This document shows, piece after piece, positions 16,164 through 26,030 of a DNA stretch of 64,000 nucleotides. Source of the DNA: Microcoleus sp036705565. Lineage in GTDB: Bacteria; Cyanobacteriota; Cyanobacteriia; Cyanobacteriales; Microcoleaceae. Position numbers and translations under genes: made by a program. The notes under the pieces were generated by a model. That model was given only the letters and a program-made list of their open reading frames with translations. It was not told the DNA's origin and searched no databases. The stretch is from the NCBI GenBank assembly GCA_036705565.1, contig JAUBUY010000006.1; one strand, given 5' to 3'. Each line of letters begins with the position of its first letter. Position 1 is the first letter of the stretch.

Positions 16164-18794
16164 TTACACTAAAGTTAACACTCGATTGAGATCAGAAGTG
16201 TCGCCGTCAGAATACGCTTGCAGCAGAAGTTGCTTTAAATCTTCAATCAGCGGATAGCGGGGGTTCGCTCCGGTACACTGATCGTCAAAAGCGTGATCGG
16301 CCATTTCCTCAACGCGAGCAAAAAAGAAATCATCACTCATTCCCTGACTGGCGATCGCCTCCTGAATCGTGCTAGGAATATCTACCTCACGCTTCAGATC
16401 TTCCACCGCTGCGATCAACTTCTCCACTTTTTCATCTTCTGTATCCCCACCCAAATTCAGATAGTCTGCAATTCGAGCATAACGCCACTTGCTGTTAGGA
16501 TACTTGTTTTGAGAAAAAATGGCTTGTTTGAACGGAACATCCGTTGCATTGTAGCGAATTACGTGAGAAATCATCAGCGCATTCGCTAAACCGTGAGGGA
16601 CGTGGCAAGTTGCACCTAATTGGTGAGCCATTGAGTGACAAACCCCCAGAAAAGAGTTGGCAAATGCCATGCCGGCGATCGTAGCAGCATAATGTACTTT
16701 CTCCCGCGCTTTCGGATCGTTGGCACCATTTTTGTAAGCGCTGGGCAGGTATTTAAACAGCAAACGAATCGCTTCTAAAGCCAAACCATTTGTATACTCA
16801 GAAGCCAACACAGAAACATAAGCTTCTAAAGCGTGGGTTAGCGCATCAATGCCGCCGTAAGCAGTCAGTTTCCGGGGCATATTCAGCGTAAGTTCTGGAT
16901 CGACGATCGCCATACTCGGAGTCAGAGCATAATCTGCCAGCGGATACTTAATCCCCGATCGTTCATCCGTAACAACCGCAAAAGGCGTGACTTCCGAACC
17001 CGTTCCCGAAGTAGTTGGAATTGCCACCATAATTGCCTTTGAACCCAAAGGCGGCAGTTCGTATACCCGCTTGCGGATATCCATAAACCGCATCGCCAAT
17101 CCTTCAAACTCAATTTCTGGATGCTCATACATCAGCCACATTACTTTAGCAGCATCCATCGGCGAGCCACCACCAAAAGCAATAATCACATCTGGATGGA
17201 AACTATTGCAGATTTCTAAACCTTTGCGAACAGTAGCCAGCGAAGGATCGGGTTCCACATCGTAAAATGTGTAGTGATCGATGCCGATTTCTTCCAAACT
17301 CTCTGTGACTTCCTTAGTCAATCCCAATTCAAACAATGGTTTATCCGTCACAATCAAAGCACGTTTCTTACCTGCAAGATCCCTCAAAGCTACAGGAAGA
17401 CAACCCGACTTAAAATAAATCTTGGGAGGAATGCGGAACCAGAGCATATTCTCGCGTCGCTCTGCTACGGTTTTGATATTGAGCAGGTGATGGGGTGTCA
17501 CGTTGACAGAAATCGAATTATCGCCCCAGCTACCGCAACCGAGGGTAAGGGAGGGATCGAGGCGGAAATTGTACAAATCGCCGATCGCACCTTGAGAAGA
17601 AGGCGTATTAATCAGCACCCGCGAAGTCTCTAATTTGCTTTCAAAATAACGAATGTGTTCCTGATTGTGGGGGGCGGTGTAGAGTACAGAAGTATGTCCG
17701 TGTCCGCCAAAAATTATCAGCGCTTCAGCTTTGTCTACTGCTTCAGTAAAGTCCTTGGCGCGGTACATGGCGAGAATCGGCGAAAGTTTTTCACAAGCAA
17801 AGGGTTCTTCTTTACCTATCGTATCCACTTCTCCAATCAAAACCCTGATGTTTGACGGCACTACAAAACCCGCAATCTGCGCCACCTTTTGCACCGATTG
17901 TCCGACTATTTCGGCATTCAATCGACCATCAATTAAGATTACCCGCCGCACTTTTTCTCGTTCTTCAGCATTCAGGAAATAAGCACCGCGCTTGATAAAT
18001 TCCAGTTGCACGGCATCGTACACCTCATCCACAACAACTACCGATTGTTCCGAAGCACAAATCGTGCCGTTGTCGAAAGTTTTGCTGAGCAAAATTGAGC
18101 TGACAGCCATTTGGATGTGAGCGGTTTCATCGATGATGGCGGGAGTATTTCCAGCGCCGACACCGAGGGAGGGATGTCCTGAAGAGTAGGCAGCTTTTAC
18201 CATTCCCGGCCCGCCAGTTGCCAAAATTAGTTTGATATCGGGGTGCTGCATCAAAGCTTGGGAAAGTGGCACAGTTGGCTCATCAATCCACCCAATAATA
18301 TCCGGTGGTGCGCCGGCTGCTACAGCAGCATCGAGGAGGATTTTTGCCGCCGCAGCCGTGCAGGATTTGGCGCGGGGATGGGGCGAAAATATAATGCCAT
18401 TTCTCGTCTTGAGCACGATTAATGACTTAAAGATGGTGGTGGAAGTCGGGTTAGTTACAGGAACGATTCCCGCTAGCAATCCCACTGGTTCGGCAATGCG
18501 TTCGTAGCCAAAATGCCGATCGGACTCGATGATACCACAAGTCTTGTCGTTTTTATATTTGTTGTAAATCATTTCCGAGGCAAAATGATTTTTGATTGCC
18601 TTATCTTCGATGACTCCCATTCCCGATTCTTTGACTGCTGCTTTGGCTAAGGGAATGCGGGCGGCATTAGCGGCTAAAGCTACTTGCTTGAATATGCGAT
18701 CGACTTGTTCTTGAGTGTAGGTGGCAAACTCAGCTTGGGCTGCTTTTACTTTTTGAATTAGGACTTCTAATTCTTCTAAATTGGTAACTTTCAT
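16164..18794 (-). CDS. adhE: Bifunctional acetaldehyde-CoA/alcohol dehydrogenase
   Basis: AdhE reduces acetyl-CoA to acetaldehyde and then ethanol, using two NADH, in the cytoplasm. The 876 residues hold an aldehyde dehydrogenase half (residues 1 to about 440) with the catalytic Cys in FDNGTICASEQSVVV, and an iron-dependent alcohol dehydrogenase half with GGGSPMDAAKVMWL, the TTSGTGSEVTPFAV loop and the iron-binding His residues (GIDALTHALEAYV, CHSMAHQLGATCHVPHG). The length is that of the E. coli protein. It lies with pflA and pflB on the same strand. The shared strand suggests co-regulation as a dark fermentation route, though gaps of 124 and 492 bases leave room for separate promoters. Confidence 0.97.
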   Translation of the reverse strand: MKVTNLEELEVLIQKVKAAQAEFATYTQEQVDRIFKQVALAANAARIPLAKAAVKESGMGVIEDKAIKNHFASEMIYNKYKNDKTCGIIESDRHFGYERIAEPVGLLAGIVPVTNPTSTTIFKSLIVLKTRNGIIFSPHPRAKSCTAAAAKILLDAAVAAGAPPDIIGWIDEPTVPLSQALMQHPDIKLILATGGPGMVKAAYSSGHPSLGVGAGNTPAIIDETAHIQMAVSSILLSKTFDNGTICASEQSVVVVDEVYDAVQLEFIKRGAYFLNAEEREKVRRVILIDGRLNAEIVGQSVQKVAQIAGFVVPSNIRVLIGEVDTIGKEEPFACEKLSPILAMYRAKDFTEAVDKAEALIIFGGHGHTSVLYTAPHNQEHIRYFESKLETSRVLINTPSSQGAIGDLYNFRLDPSLTLGCGSWGDNSISVNVTPHHLLNIKTVAERRENMLWFRIPPKIYFKSGCLPVALRDLAGKKRALIVTDKPLFELGLTKEVTESLEEIGIDHYTFYDVEPDPSLATVRKGLEICNSFHPDVIIAFGGGSPMDAAKVMWLMYEHPEIEFEGLAMRFMDIRKRVYELPPLGSKAIMVAIPTTSGTGSEVTPFAVVTDERSGIKYPLADYALTPSMAIVDPELTLNMPRKLTAYGGIDALTHALEAYVSVLASEYTNGLALEAIRLLFKYLPSAYKNGANDPKAREKVHYAATIAGMAFANSFLGVCHSMAHQLGATCHVPHGLANALMISHVIRYNATDVPFKQAIFSQNKYPNSKWRYARIADYLNLGGDTEDEKVEKLIAAVEDLKREVDIPSTIQEAIASQGMSDDFFFARVEEMADHAFDDQCTGANPRYPLIEDLKQLLLQAYSDGDTSDLNRVLTLV

Positions 18795-18918
18795 GTGATT
18801 TTTCGTGATGTGGATTTCGGAAAAATTATTGCCTCAATCTTTGATTGGTAGGGAACCTGCAGATCGACGCAGATAATTTCAAGATTGTGGGTGACTTGTG
18901 AACGTGGCCTTTTAATTA

Positions 18919-19659
18919 TTATATACCGCTAGCTCCGATCGCATTGACCCCGCGACTGCGAAAAATATCAACTGTTTGTTGCACGAGTTCCGGTGAAGCT
19001 GGAGGTGTATCCTTGAGTTCGTAATCCAATTTTAATTGCTCCCATTTGTATTCTCCCATTTTATGAAATGGTAATACTTCGACTTTTTCCACATTGTTCA
19101 GATTGGCAATAAACTCCGCTAATTTTTCTACGTTTTCGATGTGATCGGTGAGGTGAGGAACTAGAACGAAGCGAATCCACGTCGGTTTGCCAATTTCGCT
19201 GAGATATTTGGCCATTGCTAAAGTAGGCTCGATGGAAACATTGGTGACTTTGTAATAGAGTTCGGGAATGTAGGATTTGATGTCCAACAAAACCAGATCG
19301 GTCATTTCCAGAACCGGTTTAGCAACGTCTAAAACACAGAAGCCTGATGTGTCCAGCGCTGTATGCAAACCCATTTGATGACAGCGGGTAAAGATTTCTT
19401 TGACAAAATCCGGCTGCATCAATGGTTCGCCGCCGCTGACGGTAACGCCTCCTTTCCGTAGGTAGGATTTACATTTTATAATTTGCTCGATTAAATAATC
19501 GACGGTTACTTCTTTACCATCGTGGGAATTGCGACAGTCGGGATTGTGACAGTACAGACAGCGTAACGGACAGCCTTGGGTGAAGACGATAAACCGGATT
19601 CCGGGGCCGTCTACTGTACCAAATGTTTCGATTGAGTGAATGCGACCAATTCCAGACAT
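18919..19659 (-). CDS. pflA: Pyruvate formate-lyase activating enzyme
   Basis: A radical SAM enzyme of 246 residues that installs the glycyl radical on PflB using S-adenosylmethionine and a 4Fe-4S cluster. The cluster motif CxxxCxxC is at Cys30, Cys34 and Cys37 (QGCPLRCLYCHNPDC). GGVTVSGGEPLMQ is the SAM-binding GGE motif, followed by the expected DLVLLDIKSY. It lies between pflB and adhE on the same strand. The protein reacts only with its partner and is oxygen-sensitive, so it should act in dark anaerobic conditions. Confidence 0.96.
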   Translation of the reverse strand: MSGIGRIHSIETFGTVDGPGIRFIVFTQGCPLRCLYCHNPDCRNSHDGKEVTVDYLIEQIIKCKSYLRKGGVTVSGGEPLMQPDFVKEIFTRCHQMGLHTALDTSGFCVLDVAKPVLEMTDLVLLDIKSYIPELYYKVTNVSIEPTLAMAKYLSEIGKPTWIRFVLVPHLTDHIENVEKLAEFIANLNNVEKVEVLPFHKMGEYKWEQLKLDYELKDTPPASPELVQQTVDIFRSRGVNAIGASGI

Positions 19660-20151
19660 TTAATTTGCTGTTTGTTGGTAAGGATTTTGAGAGTAGGGAT
19701 GATATCAATTCCGGTTGCATTGGAATGATTAAACCGCAGAGTACGCAGAGAACGCAGAGGAAGAGAAGAGAGAGATGAATACAGGACGATGCTAACGGAT
19801 TTGAGATGAGGGAATCTCGGTGTTAACTTAAGCCGGGAAACTTGCGGATTGTTCGTTTGGTTGCTGAGGCTCGATCCCCCTAAATCCCCCTTAAAAAGGG
19901 GAGTAGGGGTTGACTTTGAGAAGTGGACGGTTCCCCTTGAATCCCCAGATAGTCTGGGGAATTCAAGAATACTCTTGTTCCCCCCTTCTTAAGGGGGGTT
20001 AGGGGGGATCTGGCCTCATGGTTTAACAGCGAAACTAGACGAAAAAAGACTTATGCAGAACCAATTATGTAGGCGCTTCTTGAGTCCCCCTCAGCTCGGA
20101 CTTCGTTTGACTCTTGAGCGGTTTCAATCGCCGAGTTTTTTCTGCTGGGAT
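19660..20151. repeat. Gap between pflB and pflA with two repeat families
   Basis: About 19700-19806 is a CCGGTTGCATTGGAATGATT ... CCGCAGAG ... CGGATTTGA element shared with 48361-48461. About 19871-20010 is a long palindromic element whose ends read GATCCCCCTAAATCCCCC and GGGGGGTTAGGGGGGATC. No gene is seen. A pflA promoter could lie here. Confidence 0.65.
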
Positions 20152-22380
20152 TTAGACGCGTTCGTGGAAAGTCCGTTTAATCACATCTAATTGCTGTTCG
20201 CGGGTAAGTTTGATGAAATTAACCGCATAACCGGAGACGCGAATTGTTAGCTGGGGATAGTTTTCTGGATGTTCCATCGCATCTAGTAATGTTTGCCGAT
20301 CGAGGGCGTTAACATTGATGTGATGGCCGCCATCGTGGAAGTAACCGTCTATAAGACTAACTAGGTTGTTAGTCCGATCGCTCTCCATTCTGCCCAAGGC
20401 TTGCGGTAGAATCGAAAAAGTATTCGATATGCCATCTTGACAATCACTGTAAGGCAGTTTGGCTACAGAAGATAAGGATGCGATCGCCCCACAGGAATCT
20501 CGGCCGTGCATCGGGTTAGCACCGGGAGCAAAGGGTTCGCCGGCTTTACGTCCGTCGGGAGTGCTACCAGTTTTTTTGCCGTAAACTACGTTAGAGGTAA
20601 TTGTGAGTACCGATTGAGTCGCTACAGCGCCGCGGTAGGTTTTGTGCTGGCGAATTTCGTTCATGAAGCTTTGCACAAGTTCGATGGCTATACTGTCTAC
20701 GCGATCGTCATTATTGCCATATTTGGGATATTCTCCTTCGATCGAGTAATCCACTGCCAAACCTTGCTCGTTGCGAATCACCTTAACTTTAGCGTTTTTA
20801 ATCGCCGACAGGGAGTCCGCCACCACCGACAATCCGGCAATTCCGCAGGCCATTGTCCGGTAAACATCGCGATCGTGCAGTGCCATTTCCAGGCGTTCGT
20901 AGCAGTATTTGTCGTGCATATAGTGAATGACATTCAACGTATTGATATACGTTTTTGCCAACCACGCCATCATGTCGCGGAACCTGGCTCTTACCTCGTC
21001 ATAATCGAGATATTCGGTAGTAATCGGTGGGAACTGCGGCGCGATTTGGTCGCCGGACTTCTCATCTTTACCGCCGTTAATCGCATAGAGCAAAGTCTTA
21101 GCTAAGTTAACTCGCGCGCCGAAAAACTGCATTTGCTTGCCAATTCGCATGGCGGAAACACAACAGGCGATCGCGTAATCATCGCCGTATTGAGGACGCA
21201 TCAAATCGTCGTTTTCGTACTGAATAGAACTTGTGTCGCTGGATACCTTCGCACAGAATTCTTTGAAGTTTTCCGGCAAGTTTTCCGACCACAAAACGGT
21301 GAGATTTGGTTCGGGTGCAGTACCGAGGTTTGACAGGGTGTGCAAGAATCGGAAACTGTTACGAGTTACCAATGTTCTACCGTCATCGCTGATACCGCCG
21401 ATCGCCTCTGTTACCCAAGTTGGATCGCCAGAAAACAGAGCGTTATAGTCGGGAGTTCGCAAAAACCGCACCATGCGGAGTTTCATTACAAAATGGTCGA
21501 TCAGTTCTTGCAATTCCACTTCGGAACTCGCGCCACTTTGTAAATCGCGCTCGAAATAAATGTCTAAAAACGTCGATACGCGGCCGAGAGACATCGCTGC
21601 CCCGTTTTGTTCTTTCACTGCTCCCAAGTAGCCAAAATACAGCCACTGGACAGCTTCTCGTGCATTTGCTGCCGGACGGCTAATATCAAAGCCGTAGCTA
21701 GCAGCCATTTCTTTTAACTCAAACAATGCCCGAATTTGCTCGGATAACTCTTCGCGCAAGCGAATTGTTCCCTCGTCCATCGCGTCTAGTTCGAGTGATT
21801 CTTGCTGTGTTTTTTTATCCTCAATTAGGCGATCGACACCGTACAAAGCAACGCGCCGATAGTCACCAATTATCCGCCCGCGTCCGTAGGCATCTGGCAA
21901 ACCTGTGATGATACCCGAACGTCTCGCCAGACGCATCGAGCGCGTGTAAGCATCGAATACACCATCGTTATGAGTTTTGCGATATTTCGTAAATATTTCT
22001 TCAGTTTGCGGGTCGAGCTGATAGCCGTAAGCTTCTAAACCGGCCTTGACAACGCGAATCCCGCCCAAGGGCATAATCGCGCGTTTCAAAGGTCGATCTG
22101 TTTGCAAACCTACTATTTGTTCTAAGTCGCGATCGATGTATCCTGCTGCATGAGCCGTGATCGATGTGGGAACTTTTGTATCAACATCCAATACACCTTT
22201 TTCGCGCTCTTGCTTCATTAATTCCAGAACTTTTTGCCAAAGTTGCTGGGTTTTTTCGGTTGGTGCTGTGAGAAATTCTGCATTCCCTTCGTAGGGGGTG
22301 TAATTCTTTTGGATGAAGTCTCTGACGTTGACTTCGTTTGTCCAGTTGCCTTCAGTAAAGCCGTGCCATTCTGCAAACAT
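20152..22380 (-). CDS. pflB: Formate C-acetyltransferase (pyruvate formate-lyase)
   Basis: PflB splits pyruvate with CoA into acetyl-CoA and formate without losing electrons to NAD. The 742 residues are near the usual 750-760. The two active-site cysteines are adjacent (YAIACCVSAMRIG), and the radical glycine lies in the C-terminal RVSGYAVNF. The opening FTEGNWTNEVNVRDFIQKNY and the GLPDAYGRGRIIGDYRR block are classic PflB. The radical enzyme is destroyed by oxygen, so in a phototroph it should work only in the dark or inside anoxic mats. It is followed downstream by pflA and adhE. Confidence 0.97.
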   Translation of the reverse strand: MFAEWHGFTEGNWTNEVNVRDFIQKNYTPYEGNAEFLTAPTEKTQQLWQKVLELMKQEREKGVLDVDTKVPTSITAHAAGYIDRDLEQIVGLQTDRPLKRAIMPLGGIRVVKAGLEAYGYQLDPQTEEIFTKYRKTHNDGVFDAYTRSMRLARRSGIITGLPDAYGRGRIIGDYRRVALYGVDRLIEDKKTQQESLELDAMDEGTIRLREELSEQIRALFELKEMAASYGFDISRPAANAREAVQWLYFGYLGAVKEQNGAAMSLGRVSTFLDIYFERDLQSGASSEVELQELIDHFVMKLRMVRFLRTPDYNALFSGDPTWVTEAIGGISDDGRTLVTRNSFRFLHTLSNLGTAPEPNLTVLWSENLPENFKEFCAKVSSDTSSIQYENDDLMRPQYGDDYAIACCVSAMRIGKQMQFFGARVNLAKTLLYAINGGKDEKSGDQIAPQFPPITTEYLDYDEVRARFRDMMAWLAKTYINTLNVIHYMHDKYCYERLEMALHDRDVYRTMACGIAGLSVVADSLSAIKNAKVKVIRNEQGLAVDYSIEGEYPKYGNNDDRVDSIAIELVQSFMNEIRQHKTYRGAVATQSVLTITSNVVYGKKTGSTPDGRKAGEPFAPGANPMHGRDSCGAIASLSSVAKLPYSDCQDGISNTFSILPQALGRMESDRTNNLVSLIDGYFHDGGHHINVNALDRQTLLDAMEHPENYPQLTIRVSGYAVNFIKLTREQQLDVIKRTFHERV

Positions 22381-22794
22381 AGCTTGCTTTCACCTCAATT
22401 TTTTATTAGCGATCGATCTTTTTTGCTTCGACCACTATATCTAGTATATATTTAATTTCAATATTTTAAATACCCGGTTCGCTATTTGTTACAAAAGTTG
22501 ACTTGCTAATTTGGTGGGAAGAATTAAGATAGATAGTAGGCAGAACCTCCTCGTGAATTGTTGAGGAAGCTCTGACCAAAGGGGTTCCCGAACTAACACT
22601 TAGACAACCCAAATGTTGTTTAAGGGCGGGCGTGTCGGAAACGGGCAATGAGATTTTTTTTTTCAGGAACCGCAAACACCCGAAGAAGATGAAGAAAAAG
22701 CAGAAAAAAAGCAGAAAAAGAGTTCGGATTTGATTCGGTGATAGTTATCGAAAGCAGAGCAATATTAATTGCTGATTAATTGAAGTAGGGTACT
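22381..22794. other. Divergent promoter region between pflB and the ADP-forming acetyl-CoA synthetase gene
   Basis: 414 bases without a convincing gene, expected to hold the control signals for the fermentation genes. A hairpin CTTAGACAAC / GTTGTTTAAG lies near 22599-22624 and GC-rich structured sequence near 22545-22625. The AT-rich part (22430-22475) near pflB is promoter-like. I did not find a confident FNR- or NtcA-type site by eye. Confidence 0.4.
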
Positions 22795-25530
22795 ATGCAG
22801 ATAAATTCAATGAATCAAAGCACTGCGAGCGATCGGGCTCACGATATTTGGAAAGAACAGCGTCATCCGCTCGATCGGATTTTTCGGCCTCGCTCCGTGG
22901 CTGTAATCGGCGCAACAGAGAGAGAAGGAAGCGTTGGACGAACTCTCCTGTGGAACTTGATTCGGAATCCGTTTGGCGGCACAGTTTTTCCAGTGAATCC
23001 GCAGCGCCACAGCGTCTTGGGGCTCAAGTCTTATCCTGACATTGCTAGCGTCCCGGAAGTAGTGGATCTGGCGGTGATTGCTACGCCGGCTGCTGGGGTG
23101 CCGCAAGTGATCCGCGAATGTATCGCTGCTGGGGTGAAAGGAGCAATTATTGTTTCTGCAGGCTTTAAAGAGATTGGTGCGGCTGGGGAGGCTTTAGAAC
23201 AGCAAGTTCTCGCCCAAGCGCGTCTGGGCGGAATGCGGATTATCGGCCCAAATTGCCTCGGTGTGATGAATCCTGTGGTTGGGCTCAATGCTACTTTTGC
23301 AGGTACGATCGCCCGTCCGGGTAATGTCGCTTTCATCAGTCAAAGCGGCGCCCTCTGTACTTCGATTCTCGACTGGAGTTTGGGGGAAAATGTCGGTTTT
23401 AGCGCCTTTGTATCGATCGGCTCTATGCTCGATGTCGGTTGGGGCGATCTGATCGAGTATTTCGGGGACGATCCCCATACTCACAGTATCGTTTTGTACA
23501 TGGAATCTATGGGTGATGCTCGTTCGTTCCTGTCCGCCGCCCGCCCAGTGGCGATCGACAAACCGATCATCATTCTCAAGGTAGGACGTACCGCCGCCGC
23601 CGCCCAAGCCGCCGCTTCCCATACGGGAGCTTTGACCGGCAGCGATGACGTGCTTAACGCTGCTTTCCGCCGCTGTGGCACGTTGCGCGTACATACGATT
23701 TCCGATTTGTTCGACATGGCAGAAATTCTGGCCAAGCAACCGCGACCGCAGGGCAACCGCCTATCGATCGTCACCAATGCCGGAGGCCCAGGGGCGATCG
23801 CCACTGATGCCTTAATTAGCGACGGCGGTGCCCTGGCAGATTTGGCACCGGAGACGCTGCAGCGACTTGATGAGTTTTTGCCACCTCAGTGGAGTCATCA
23901 CAACCCGATCGATATTTTGGGCGATGCTAGTAGCGATCTTTACGCCAAAACTTTAGAAGTTGTCGCTCCCGATCCCAATAGTGACGGATTGCTGGTCATC
24001 CTGACGCCACAAGCGATGACAAATCCCACCCAAACCGCAGAAAAACTTAAGTCTTACAGCAAACTCGGAAAGCCCTTATTAGCAAGCTGGATGGGCGGTG
24101 TGGAAGTGTCAGCGGGAACGCAAATTCTCAATCAGGCAAATATTCCGACTTTCCCTTATCCCGATACCGCCGTCAGGTTATTCAACTATATGTGGCGGTA
24201 CACATACAACCTGCGCGCTATCTACGAAACGCCATCTCTCCCCGCTGATTGCGAACTCGATACTTCCGGGTGTGCTACTGCTGCGAAGATTTTGACTGCC
24301 GCCCGTCAAAACAATCGCACTCTATTAACCGAGTACGAATCAAAACAGTTGCTAGCAGCTTACGGGATTCCCACCGTAGCGACAGAAATTGCAGCGAGTG
24401 CGGCCGAAGCTGTGGAAATTGCCGAGATCCTCGGTTATCCAGTGGTGCTAAAACTCCATTCTGAGACGATTACTCACAAAACCGATGTGGGGGGCGTCCA
24501 ACTAAATTTAGGCGATGCTAAGGCTGTAATTAGTGCCTTTGAGGCGATCGCCCAGCGGGTACGGGCGATCGATCCTGCAGCGTTTCTTGGCGTAACCGTG
24601 CAGGCGATGGTGCATTTGGAAGGCTATGAACTAATTTTGGGTAGCAGTATTGACCCACAATTTGGGCCGGTGATGCTGTTTGGTTCCGGCGGACAATTAG
24701 TGGAAGTCTTTCAAGATCGATCGCTCGCACTTCCGCCTTTAAATACCACCTTAGCGCGGCGGATGATGGAGCAAACTCGCATCTATAAAGCTTTGCAAGG
24801 AGTGCGCGGCAGATCGGCAATTGACCTGGTACAACTCGAACAGTTATTAGTTCGTTTCAGTCAACTGATTGTAGAGCAACCTCAAATTGCCGAGATTGAT
24901 ATTAATCCGCTGTTGGTTTCTCCTGAAGGTGCGATCGCTCTTGATGCCCGTGTTGTTCTGCAAACAACGGAAAACCCCATTTCAACGGCGATTCGCCCCT
25001 ATCCTACGCAATACGTTCAAAAATGGTCAACGGAGGGCGATCGTCCCATCACCATCCGTCCGATTCGCCCAGAAGATGAGCCGCTGATGGTGCTCTTCCA
25101 CAAAGAACTTTCCGAAGAGAGCGTGTATTTGCGCTACGCTCACATGGTAAAGTTAAAGCACCGCATTGCTCACGAACGTTTGACCCGGATTTGTTTTATT
25201 GACTACGATCGCGAAATGGTGTTAGTAGCCGATCGTCCAGACCCGGAAACCTCAGCACACCGGATTTTGGGAATAGCGCGTCTGAGCAAACTCCACGGCA
25301 CAAACCAAGCCGAATTTGCCCTCATCGTTAGCGATAGCTATCAGCAGCGCGGTTTGGGAACAGAATTATTGAGGCGGATGTTGCAAATTGGTCAGGAAGA
25401 GAAATTAGAGGCGATCGTTGGCTACATTCTTAATAGCAACTACAAGATGCAGAGCCTCTGTAAAAAACTAGGATTTGAACTCCACCCAGACCGAGACGAA
25501 GGAATGTTGAAAGCTGTTTTTGTCTGCTAA
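22795..25530 (+). CDS. ADP-forming acetate-CoA ligase fused to a GNAT acetyltransferase
   Basis: This 911-residue protein has a CoA-binding/ligase alpha part (residues 25-480: PRSVAVIGATEREGSVGR, FISQSGALC), an ATP-grasp beta part (about 510-730: VVLKLHSETITHKTDVGGVQ) and a GNAT domain (about 745-905, with the acetyl-CoA loop QQRGLGTEL). The alpha-subunit His in ASHTGAL (residue 276) and the beta-subunit His in THKTDVGGV (residue 561), which carry phosphate in archaeal enzymes, are both present. PatZ/Pat proteins have the same layout but are protein acetylases with an inactive ligase part. Retained His residues and the neighbouring pflB, pflA and adhE favour real acetate and ATP formation, maybe with added acetylation control (inference). 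Confidence 0.88.
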   Translation: MQINSMNQSTASDRAHDIWKEQRHPLDRIFRPRSVAVIGATEREGSVGRTLLWNLIRNPFGGTVFPVNPQRHSVLGLKSYPDIASVPEVVDLAVIATPAAGVPQVIRECIAAGVKGAIIVSAGFKEIGAAGEALEQQVLAQARLGGMRIIGPNCLGVMNPVVGLNATFAGTIARPGNVAFISQSGALCTSILDWSLGENVGFSAFVSIGSMLDVGWGDLIEYFGDDPHTHSIVLYMESMGDARSFLSAARPVAIDKPIIILKVGRTAAAAQAAASHTGALTGSDDVLNAAFRRCGTLRVHTISDLFDMAEILAKQPRPQGNRLSIVTNAGGPGAIATDALISDGGALADLAPETLQRLDEFLPPQWSHHNPIDILGDASSDLYAKTLEVVAPDPNSDGLLVILTPQAMTNPTQTAEKLKSYSKLGKPLLASWMGGVEVSAGTQILNQANIPTFPYPDTAVRLFNYMWRYTYNLRAIYETPSLPADCELDTSGCATAAKILTAARQNNRTLLTEYESKQLLAAYGIPTVATEIAASAAEAVEIAEILGYPVVLKLHSETITHKTDVGGVQLNLGDAKAVISAFEAIAQRVRAIDPAAFLGVTVQAMVHLEGYELILGSSIDPQFGPVMLFGSGGQLVEVFQDRSLALPPLNTTLARRMMEQTRIYKALQGVRGRSAIDLVQLEQLLVRFSQLIVEQPQIAEIDINPLLVSPEGAIALDARVVLQTTENPISTAIRPYPTQYVQKWSTEGDRPITIRPIRPEDEPLMVLFHKELSEESVYLRYAHMVKLKHRIAHERLTRICFIDYDREMVLVADRPDPETSAHRILGIARLSKLHGTNQAEFALIVSDSYQQRGLGTELLRRMLQIGQEEKLEAIVGYILNSNYKMQSLCKKLGFELHPDRDEGMLKAVFVC

Positions 25531-25659
25531 GCTGTGGAGCATTTAAACCACTAACGAGGCTTGTATGGTGCGTCAGGAGTGAACACTTACGCGCTTATGC
25601 GGGAAACACTTCTGTACGCTGGGCACCCTACAATCGTCTTTTAAATGCCGAACAGCTTA

Positions 25660-25786
25660 GGAATGAGAATTAAATAACTTCCACTCTTGAAAGTGGGATG
25701 GGCCTAAGAGCCCGTCCAAAAAGGACGGGCTCTTAGGCCCATCCCACAATAACAATTAAAATTGTAAGTTATTTAATTCGCGATCC
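25660..25786. mobile_element. MITE-like element, family 1 (full copy)
   Basis: 127 bases bounded by GGAATGAGAATTAAATAACTT and the inverse of GGATCGCGAATTAAATAACT, with TTA on both sides as a likely target duplication. Inside is a perfect 25-bp hairpin (25693-25717 with 25723-25747, loop AAAAA). It has no gene. Other copies are at 49610-49709, 53193-53319 and 63951 to the window end. Confidence 0.8.
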
Positions 25787-25805
25787 TTAATAGCAAGTGT
25801 GGTTA

Positions 25806-25941
25806 AACTGATATCTTGCACCATTCTCAATTAGCCCTAGGGGCGGGTTCGCCAACAGCCTTAAAGCTTGCAAATAGGTTCTATAAACCCGCCCGACCCC
25901 ACGAAAAATCCTCTTATTGATATTGCTGCAAGATGTCAGGT
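25806..25941. mobile_element. MITE-like element, family 2 (copy A)
   Basis: The ends are AACTGATATCTTGCACCATT (left) and, as reverse complement, AACCTGACATCTTGCAGCAA (right). The interior holds a GGGCGGGTT / AACCCGCCC stem (25841-25849 and 25886-25894). It sits directly beside family 1 in the gap between the acetate-CoA ligase and sodB. Confidence 0.65.
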
Positions 25942-25963
25942 TAAATAATTCTCATTCATCACC

Positions 25964-26012
25964 ACTAAAGTCCTCACTACAAACCGATAAAGTTTGTAGT
26001 GAGGACTTTAGT
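25964..26012. terminator. Perfect 21-bp hairpin after sodB
   Basis: Arms 25964-25984 and 25992-26012 pair perfectly around the loop CGATAAA. It is 19 bases beyond the sodB stop and may end sodB transcription, but there is no clear T-run, and it may equally be a dispersed repeat. Confidence 0.55.
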
Positions 26013-26030
26013 CCTCAAACTAAGATGCTA

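Noticed and set aside
22466..22675. Short minus-strand frame upstream of pflB
   Set aside because: It lies in the promoter region, overlaps a poly-T tract and has no recognisable features.
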